A stretch of DNA of 18,375 nucleotides from Solirubrobacteraceae bacterium (GTDB taxonomy: Bacteria > Actinomycetota > Thermoleophilia > Solirubrobacterales > Solirubrobacteraceae), in NCBI GenBank assembly GCA_019683665.1, contig JADGIB010000033.1, positions 1 through 18,375 on the forward strand, read 5' to 3'. Below are positions 13,762 to 18,375 of this stretch, one piece after another (within the stretch, counting starts at the first letter, position 1; each line of letters starts with the position of its first letter). The notes beneath the pieces were generated by a model. The model had not been told where the DNA came from. It made no database searches and worked only from the letters and a program-made list of their open reading frames with translations. A program made the translations under genes and the position numbers.

Positions 13762-14742
13762 GTGCTGACGGATTCGTGGCAGCTCGGGCCGCTGACCGTG
13801 CCCAACCGCGTCGTCCTGGCGCCGCTGGCCGGGATCGGCACGTGGTTCGTGCGCCTGCAGGCCAAGCGCCACGGCGCGGGCCTGGCGACGTCCGAGATGG
13901 TCTCGAGCTTCGCGATCCACTACCGCAACGAGAAGACGATCACCGAGCTGCTGCGGGTCCACCCCGACGAGCGGACGGTGAGCGACGCGCCGACCTCGCT
14001 GCAGCTCTTCGGGCAGGACCCGGAGATCATGAAGAGCGCCGCCGCCTACGTGCGCGAGCACGTCGAGGGCGTCGACGTCATCGACCTGAACATGGGCTGC
14101 CCGGTCCCGAAGGTGTGCAAGACCGGCGCCGGCGCCGCGCTCCTGAAGGACCACGACACGGCGGTGAAGGTCGCCCGGGCGGCGGCCGAGGGCTCGGGCC
14201 TGCCGGTCACCGTGAAGCTGCGCTCCGGCCAGCGCCCGGGGGAGACCGACGGCTACGAGCTGGCCAAGCGCCTCGTCGAGGAGGCCGGCGTCGCCGCCAT
14301 CGCCTTCCACCCGCGCTCGGCCCAGGTCCACCACAAGGGCACGCCCGACTACGCGCTCGCCGCGCGGCTCGTCGAGGAGCTGCCGGCGCCGGTCATGCTC
14401 TCCGGCGGCCTCCACGACGCCGAGCGCGCCCGCCGCGCCTACGAGCTCACCGGCGCGGCGGCGATCATGCTCGCGCGCGGCAGCCTCGGCAACCCGTGGC
14501 TGTTCCAGCAGCTGCTGGGCCTGCGCGACGACGAGCCCACGACCGCCGAGATCCTGCGCGAGCTCGAGTGGCTCATGGACCGCGCCGTCGAGCACCTCGG
14601 CCCCGAGCGCGGCGGCCGCTGGCTGCGCAAGGCGTACCCGTGGTACGTCGACCGCCTCGGCGGCGGCAAGGCGCTCCAGGCGGCGATGCAGCAGGCCGCG
14701 ACGGTCGAGCAGGCGCGCGAGACGCTCTACGCCGCCGTCTGA
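13762..14742 (+). CDS. dus: tRNA-dihydrouridine synthase (DusB/Nifr3 type)
   Basis: Dus reduces specific uridines in the tRNA D-loop using FMN and NADPH. The 326-residue TIM-barrel protein shows NRVVLAPLAGI at strand 1, SLQLFGQDPEIM, INLNMGCP-like DLNMGCP with catalytic-type Cys113, TGAGAALLKD, VKLRSG with K152, AFHPRSAQVHHKG with H183 (FMN phosphate and substrate positions), MLSGGL and IMLARGSLGNPWLFQ, then the C-terminal helical domain. The exact subgroup within DusB/Nifr3 is not certain. The GTG start follows a leaderless -10 box. In Bacillus dusB also lies between folK and lysS. Its end overlaps the convergent M24 gene by 16 nt. Confidence 0.93.
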   Translation: MLTDSWQLGPLTVPNRVVLAPLAGIGTWFVRLQAKRHGAGLATSEMVSSFAIHYRNEKTITELLRVHPDERTVSDAPTSLQLFGQDPEIMKSAAAYVREHVEGVDVIDLNMGCPVPKVCKTGAGAALLKDHDTAVKVARAAAEGSGLPVTVKLRSGQRPGETDGYELAKRLVEEAGVAAIAFHPRSAQVHHKGTPDYALAARLVEELPAPVMLSGGLHDAERARRAYELTGAAAIMLARGSLGNPWLFQQLLGLRDDEPTTAEILRELEWLMDRAVEHLGPERGGRWLRKAYPWYVDRLGGGKALQAAMQQAATVEQARETLYAAV

Positions 14743-15881
14743 GGGTCGAGCTCGTACGGGAACCGCGTCAGCGGCTCGCAGCCGTCCTCGGTGACGAGGA
14801 ACAGGTCCTCGACGCGGGCGCCGCCGTACCCGTGGCGGCCCGTGCCCGGCTCGAGCGCGACGACGTCGCCGGGGACGAGCGGGTCGCGGCCGCTGCGCCC
14901 GAGCGTCGGCGCCTCGTGCACCTCGAGGCCGACCCCGTGGCCGAGCGAGTAGAAGAACCCGTCGCGCAGCGGCTCGCGGCCCTGCGGGTCGCGCTGGGTC
15001 GGCTCGCCCGCCGCCTCGAAGACGTCGCAGGCGACCTCCCACAGCTCGCGCCCGGTGATCCCCGGCGCGAGCAGCGCCGCCGTGCGCGCGAGCGCGTCGC
15101 GCGCCAGGCCGTGCCACGCGACGACGTCGTCGGCCGGCGTCCCGACGACGAACGTGCGCGTCATGTCCGACCAGCACCCGCTCGCGCGGTCCTGCGGCCA
15201 CACGTCGACGACGATCGGCACCCCGGGCGCGAGCGGCCCGCTGCCCGGGTGGTGGCCCTCGACGCCCTGGGCGCCGCCGGCGGCGATGAGCTCGTCGAGG
15301 CGGCAGTCGCGGGCCGTGACCGCCGCCCGGATCTCGCGCTGCAGCCGCTCGCTCGTCAGCGCCTCGCCGTCGGCGTGGAGGACGTCCCCGGCCGGGCGCG
15401 CCCGGGCCAGCAGGGCCGCGGCGGCCGCCATCCCCGCCTCGGCCGCCCGCGACGCGCGCCGGATCCCGTCCAGCTCGGCGCCCGCCTTCACCCGCCGGCG
15501 CCGCTCGAACCGCGGCCCGTCGACGGTCAGCTCGACCCCGGCCGCGCGCAGCCGGTCGGCGAGCGCGAGCGGGAACGACCGCGGCACGACCGCCCGCGTC
15601 ACGCCCAGCTCGCGGCACGCGCGCACGTGGACCTCGTCGACGGCGTCCTCGCGGTCCATCCCGGACTCGATCAGCGCGACGAGCCCGAGCGCGAACGGGT
15701 CGAGGATCTCCAGGTCGGGCCGCGCCCGGCGGGCGACCGCCTCGTCGACCGTGTGCAGGACCGCGAAGGCGCGGCCGCCGCGCTCCCCGTACAGGAACGG
15801 GTCGCCGATGGCCGCCGGGACCTCGTGGCGGAGCTCCGGCGACGCGGTCGTCGAACCGTGGATGAGGACGTCGGGCCCGAT
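14727..15881 (-). CDS. M24 family Xaa-Pro peptidase, non-canonical start
   Basis: This is a two-domain metallopeptidase of the prolidase/aminopeptidase P type. The catalytic 'pita-bread' domain holds all five dinuclear-metal ligands: Asp in VVDVWP, Asp in SDMTRTF, His in SLGHGVGLEVHE, Glu in ALEPG and Glu in RVEDLFLV. The N-terminal creatinase-like region (DVLIHGSTTASPELRHEV, DPFLYGERGGRAFAVL) lies upstream of the first ATG (15659). No ATG, GTG or TTG exists in frame between the upstream stop at 15891-15893 and that ATG. The AUC codon at 15881, 6 nt after a TAGCCT -10 box, is the likely start (384 residues). A conservative annotation would be 14727-15659, 310 residues. Family call firm, start open. 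Confidence 0.8.
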   Translation of the reverse strand: MGPDVLIHGSTTASPELRHEVPAAIGDPFLYGERGGRAFAVLHTVDEAVARRARPDLEILDPFALGLVALIESGMDREDAVDEVHVRACRELGVTRAVVPRSFPLALADRLRAAGVELTVDGPRFERRRRVKAGAELDGIRRASRAAEAGMAAAAALLARARPAGDVLHADGEALTSERLQREIRAAVTARDCRLDELIAAGGAQGVEGHHPGSGPLAPGVPIVVDVWPQDRASGCWSDMTRTFVVGTPADDVVAWHGLARDALARTAALLAPGITGRELWEVACDVFEAAGEPTQRDPQGREPLRDGFFYSLGHGVGLEVHEAPTLGRSGRDPLVPGDVVALEPGTGRHGYGGARVEDLFLVTEDGCEPLTRFPYELDPQTAA

Positions 15882-15887
15882 CCCGCC

Positions 15888-15893
15888 AGGCTA
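15888..15893 (-). promoter_or_regulatory. M24 gene -10 box TAGCCT
   Basis: On the minus strand TAGCCT (15893-15888) lies 6 nt before the AUC codon at 15881, the same geometry as the leaderless phasin-like and folP genes. The TAG of this box also forms the upstream in-frame stop. Confidence 0.45.
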
Positions 15894-15951
15894 CGCCGAT
15901 CGGCCCGGGTCGGGCGTCCCGCACGCGCGCGGCGCCGCCGGCGGCCGTTGC

Positions 15952-15957
15952 TACACT
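15952..15957 (+). promoter_or_regulatory. greA -10 box TACACT
   Basis: TACACT is a good TANNNT box about 48 nt before ATG 16006. GGGAG (15998-16002) serves as Shine-Dalgarno. Thus greA has a normal leader, in contrast to its neighbours lysS and dus. Confidence 0.45.
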
Positions 15958-16005
15958 GCCCGACCCTTCAAGTAGCCGACCCACCCGAGGGACCGCGGGA
16001 GATCC

Positions 16006-16485
16006 ATGCCGAAGGACGTCATCCTCACCCCTGACGGCTTGCAGAAGCTGAAGGACGAGCTCGAGGAGCTCTCGACCGTCAAGCGCCGCGAGGTCGCGGC
16101 GCGCATCAAGGAGGCCCGCGAGTTCGGCGACATCTCCGAGAACTCGGAGTACGACGACGCCAAGAACGAGCAGGCCATGCTCGAGCAGCGCATCGCGCAG
16201 CTCGAGGAGCGCCTGCGCGCGGCGACCGTCATCGACGCCAGCGACCTCGACACCGACGTCGTCCGCATCGGCTCCTCGGTGAACGTCAAGGACGAGGACA
16301 CCGGCAGCTCCCAGAAGTTCACGATCGTGGGCTCGGCTGAGGCCAAGCCCCCGGAGCGCCTCTCGAACGAGTCGCCGGTCGGCAAGGCGCTGCTCGGGGC
16401 CAAGAAGGGCGACGTGGTCGAGGTCGTCCTCCCCAACGGCAAGACGCGCCGGCTGAAGATCACGAAGATCGACGTCGGGCTCTAG
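16006..16485 (+). CDS. greA: Transcription elongation factor GreA
   Basis: GreA enters the RNA polymerase secondary channel and stimulates cleavage of backtracked RNA. The 159-residue length is standard. Residues 1-75 form the antiparallel coiled coil, with the tip motif FGDISENSEYDDAKNEQA containing the acidic residues D42 and E45 that hold the catalytic magnesium. Residues about 80-159 are the FKBP-like domain ending SPVGKALLGAKKGDVVEV and PNGKTRRLKITKI. The usual opening TPDGLQKLKDELEEL fixes the frame. It is divergent from the M24 gene and lies 18 nt before lysS, whose own promoter begins right after the greA stop. Confidence 0.97.
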   Translation: MPKDVILTPDGLQKLKDELEELSTVKRREVAARIKEAREFGDISENSEYDDAKNEQAMLEQRIAQLEERLRAATVIDASDLDTDVVRIGSSVNVKDEDTGSSQKFTIVGSAEAKPPERLSNESPVGKALLGAKKGDVVEVVLPNGKTRRLKITKIDVGL

Positions 16486-16489
16486 GCCC

Positions 16490-16495
16490 TAGCCT
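16490..16495 (+). promoter_or_regulatory. lysS -10 box TAGCCT, leaderless type
   Basis: TAGCCT lies 8 nt before GTG 16504 and only 4 nt after the greA stop. No Shine-Dalgarno is present at usable distance, so lysS is probably made both from greA read-through and from a leaderless mRNA. Confidence 0.5.
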
Positions 16496-16503
16496 CTCGA
16501 AGG

Positions 16504-17958
16504 GTGAGCGACGAGCAGTCCGAGCTCCTCGCCGCGCGGCGGGCGAAGCTCGAGCGTCTGCGGGCCGAGGGCATCGACCCCTTCCCGCACAGCTTCCCCG
16601 GCGTCGTGCCGGCCGCCCGCGTCGTGGCCGAGCACGGCGGCCTGCAGCCCGGCGAGGAGACCGACCACCGCTACCGGGTCGCCGGGCGCCTGGCCGCGCG
16701 CCGCGGCCAGGGCAGGATGGCCTTCCTCGACCTCGTCGACCGCTCCGGGCGCCTGCAGCTGCAGGCCCGCGTCGACGTCCTCGGCGAGGAGCGGATGGAG
16801 CGGCTGCTCGGGCTCGACCTCGGCGACCTGATCGGCGTCGACGGCTGCGCGATGCGCACGAAGCGCGGCGAGATCAGCCTCCGCGTCGAGGACGTCACCG
16901 TCCTGGCCAAGTCGCTGCGCCCGCCCCCCGACAAGCACCACGGCCTCCAGGACGTCGAGACCCGCTACCGCCAGCGCGAGCTCGACCTCATGGCCAACGA
17001 GGAGACCCGCGAGCTGTTCATGCTGCGCGCGAAGGCGATCTCCGCCGTGCGCCGCCAGCTCGACGAGGACGGCTTCATCGAGGTCGAGACGCCGGTGCTG
17101 CAGCCGCTCTACGGCGGGGCGCTCGCGCGGCCGTTCATCACGCACTTCAACGCGCTCGACCGCGACATGTACCTGCGGATCGCGACCGAGCTGTACCTGA
17201 AGCGGCTCATCGTCGGCGGCCTCGAGCGCGTCTACGAGCTCGGCAAGGACTTCCGCAACGAGGGGCTGTCGCCGAAGCACAACCCCGAGTTCACGATGGT
17301 CGAGTGGTACGAGGCCTACGCCGACTACCACGACGCCGCCGCGCGGCTGGAGAAGCTCGTCCACGGGGTCGCGCAGGCGGTCGGCTACGAGGGCGAGCTC
17401 GACTTCACGCCGCCGTGGCGGCGGGTGACGCTGCGCGAGCTGCTCATCGAGCGGGCCGGCGTCGACATCCTCGAGGTCCGCGACCGCGACGAGCTCGCGC
17501 GGATCGTCGACCCGCTCGTGCCCTCCGACAACGAGCAGCGCACCTGGCCCCAGCTCGTCGACGACCTCTTCTCCAAGACCGTCGAGCCGACGCTCGTGCA
17601 GCCGACGATCGTCATGGACTACCCGGTCGAGCTGTCCCCGTTCGCCAAGCGCCACCGCAGCGGCGACGACCGGCTCGTCGAGCGCTTCGAGGCGTTCGCC
17701 GGCGGGATGGAGATCGCCAACGCGTTCACCGAGCTCAACGACCCCGACGACCAGCGCGCCCGCTTCGAGGCGCAGGTCCGCCTCGCCGCCGCCGGCGACG
17801 ACGAGACGCAGCCCTACGACGAGCTGTTCGTCACCGCGCTCGAGCACGGGATGCCGCCGACCGGCGGCCTGGGGATGGGCATCGACCGCCTCGTCATGAT
17901 CCTCAGCGGCCGCCGCTCGATCCGCGAGGTCGTGCTCTTCCCGGCGATGCGCGACTGA
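16504..17958 (+). CDS. lysS: Lysyl-tRNA synthetase, class II
   Basis: LysS activates lysine with ATP and charges tRNA-Lys. The 484 residues comprise a short N-terminal helix (RRAKLERLRAEGIDPFPH), an OB-fold anticodon-binding domain (about 55-150) and the class II catalytic core. Motif 1 is FIEVETPVLQP, motif 2 FRNEGLSPKHNPEFTMVE (from residue 250) and motif 3 GLGMGIDRLVMIL (455-467). The lysine-site segments YLRIATELYLKRL and GMEIANAFTELNDP are intact. The GTG start follows a TAGCCT box by 8 nt. It closes the cluster, as in Bacillus. A GC palindrome separates it from the convergent LiaF-like gene. Confidence 0.97.
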   Translation: MSDEQSELLAARRAKLERLRAEGIDPFPHSFPGVVPAARVVAEHGGLQPGEETDHRYRVAGRLAARRGQGRMAFLDLVDRSGRLQLQARVDVLGEERMERLLGLDLGDLIGVDGCAMRTKRGEISLRVEDVTVLAKSLRPPPDKHHGLQDVETRYRQRELDLMANEETRELFMLRAKAISAVRRQLDEDGFIEVETPVLQPLYGGALARPFITHFNALDRDMYLRIATELYLKRLIVGGLERVYELGKDFRNEGLSPKHNPEFTMVEWYEAYADYHDAAARLEKLVHGVAQAVGYEGELDFTPPWRRVTLRELLIERAGVDILEVRDRDELARIVDPLVPSDNEQRTWPQLVDDLFSKTVEPTLVQPTIVMDYPVELSPFAKRHRSGDDRLVERFEAFAGGMEIANAFTELNDPDDQRARFEAQVRLAAAGDDETQPYDELFVTALEHGMPPTGGLGMGIDRLVMILSGRRSIREVVLFPAMRD

Positions 17959-17960
17959 CG

Positions 17961-17974
17961 CCGCGGCGCCGCGG
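17961..17974. terminator. GC palindrome between convergent genes
   Basis: A perfect 14-base palindrome, CCGCGGCGCCGCGG, lies 2 nt after the lysS stop and 7 nt before the stop of the opposing gene. As RNA it could fold on either strand, but the loop would be minimal and there is no T-tract, so a bidirectional terminator role is only plausible. Confidence 0.3.
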
Positions 17975-17981
17975 GGGCCGG

Positions 17982-18375
17982 TCAGCCGGCCGCCCGCGAC
18001 GGCGCCCGCTCGACCTGGACCCGGCCGGCGCCGACGTGGACGTCGAGCACGAGCGTCCGGCCGCCCGCGCCGGGCGCGTCCGCGCGGGTGTCGACCCCGA
18101 CGCCGGAGGCGGCGCGGCCGAAGGCGACGACCTCGCCGGCGGTCGCCGACCCGTCGACGCGCACGGCGACGTCCGCGGGCACGGTCACGACCGCCCGGCC
18201 GACGCCGAGGTCGACGCGCGTGCGGGTCGTCCCCGGCGGGAGCGGCACCCCGGTGAGGTCGACGCGCAGGTCGCCGACGCCGAGCCGGTACTCGTCGCGC
18301 AGGCCGTCGAGCGGCGCCGGCCGGTGGAGGCGCTCGCCGACGCCGTCGCGCAGCGGGCCGAGCGCGAGCGCGAGG
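17982..18375 (-). CDS. LiaF/PspC-type toast-rack domain protein, C-terminal part
   Basis: The frame is open to the right edge, so about 130 C-terminal residues are visible. From YRLGVGDLRVDLTGVPLPPG they form regular short beta strands rich in G-V-G turns (VDLGVGRAVVTVPADVAVRV, DGSATAGEVVAFGR, LVLDVHVGAGRVQVER). This is the repeat pattern of the C-terminal beta-solenoid ('toast-rack') domain found in LiaF-like and actinobacterial PspC-domain membrane proteins, which sense cell-envelope stress. In such proteins PspC or other membrane helices come first; they would lie outside this window. An internal GTG at 18248 is not the real start, because the fold continues upstream of it. It converges on lysS. 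Confidence 0.65.
   Translation of the reverse strand, partial: LALALGPLRDGVGERLHRPAPLDGLRDEYRLGVGDLRVDLTGVPLPPGTTRTRVDLGVGRAVVTVPADVAVRVDGSATAGEVVAFGRAASGVGVDTRADAPGAGGRTLVLDVHVGAGRVQVERAPSRAAG

Noticed and set aside
13776..16034. 752-codon plus-strand frame spanning dus and the M24 gene
   Set aside because: It contains no recognisable motif, while the dus frame and the minus-strand M24 frame both carry complete family motifs.

Overview
The window is a very GC-rich, tightly packed bacterial chromosome segment with about 20 genes. Codon use, GC-rich third positions, TANNNT-type -10 boxes directly in front of start codons, a DUF559/AbiEi-like nuclease gene and a class III cyclase all point to an actinobacterium. 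I infer a member of the Thermoleophilia/Solirubrobacterales type; the sequence alone cannot prove this.

Layout. (1) Positions 1-766 hold the end of a minus-strand nucleoside phosphorylase gene. Its 3' part is corrupted by a 20-G homopolymer and a 119-bp direct repeat that look like contig-end assembly damage. (2) Positions 795-1520 encode a phasin-like coiled-coil protein and an SCP2 sterol-carrier-like protein. (3) Positions 1537-6393 carry a structured leader, a MerR-HTH/regulatory-domain/class III adenylate cyclase fusion translationally coupled to tilS, then hpt and ftsH. (4) Positions 6453-8265 hold an unknown plus-strand gene facing a minus-strand transaldolase gene, with an ambiguous Arg/Pro low-complexity zone between them. 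(5) Positions 8352-10885 are the folate operon folP-folB-(acyl-CoA thioesterase)-folK. (6) Positions 10882-13709 hold a GST-like gene divergent from coaX, then a minus-strand membrane protein and a DUF559/AbiEi-like protein. (7) Positions 13762-17958 hold dus, a minus-strand M24 (Xaa-Pro) peptidase, greA and lysS. (8) The right edge holds the C-terminal part of a LiaF/PspC-type 'toast-rack' protein.

How it fits together. The plus-strand backbone tilS-hpt-ftsH ... folP-folB-folK ... coaX ... dus-greA-lysS keeps the gene content of the Gram-positive housekeeping cluster known from Bacillus (tilS-hprT-ftsH-coaX...folP-folB-folK-dusB-lysS). Here it is opened by minus-strand insertions (transaldolase, GST-like, nuclease plus membrane protein, M24 peptidase), and coaX lies after folK. 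The shared themes are tRNA modification and charging (tilS, dus, lysS), purine salvage (phosphorylase, hpt), cofactor synthesis (folate, CoA), proteolysis and transcript cleavage.

The most interesting points are: the MerR-cyclase fusion with a leader that could hide its own ribosome-binding site; at least eight genes whose -10 box lies 6-9 nt before the start codon, implying leaderless mRNAs; two divergent gene pairs with overlapping -10 boxes; and an M24 peptidase whose conserved N-terminus has no ATG/GTG/TTG, but where an AUC codon sits exactly at the leaderless start position. I saw no tRNA, rRNA, CRISPR array, insertion sequence or phage gene. No gene-free stretch exceeds about 165 bases.
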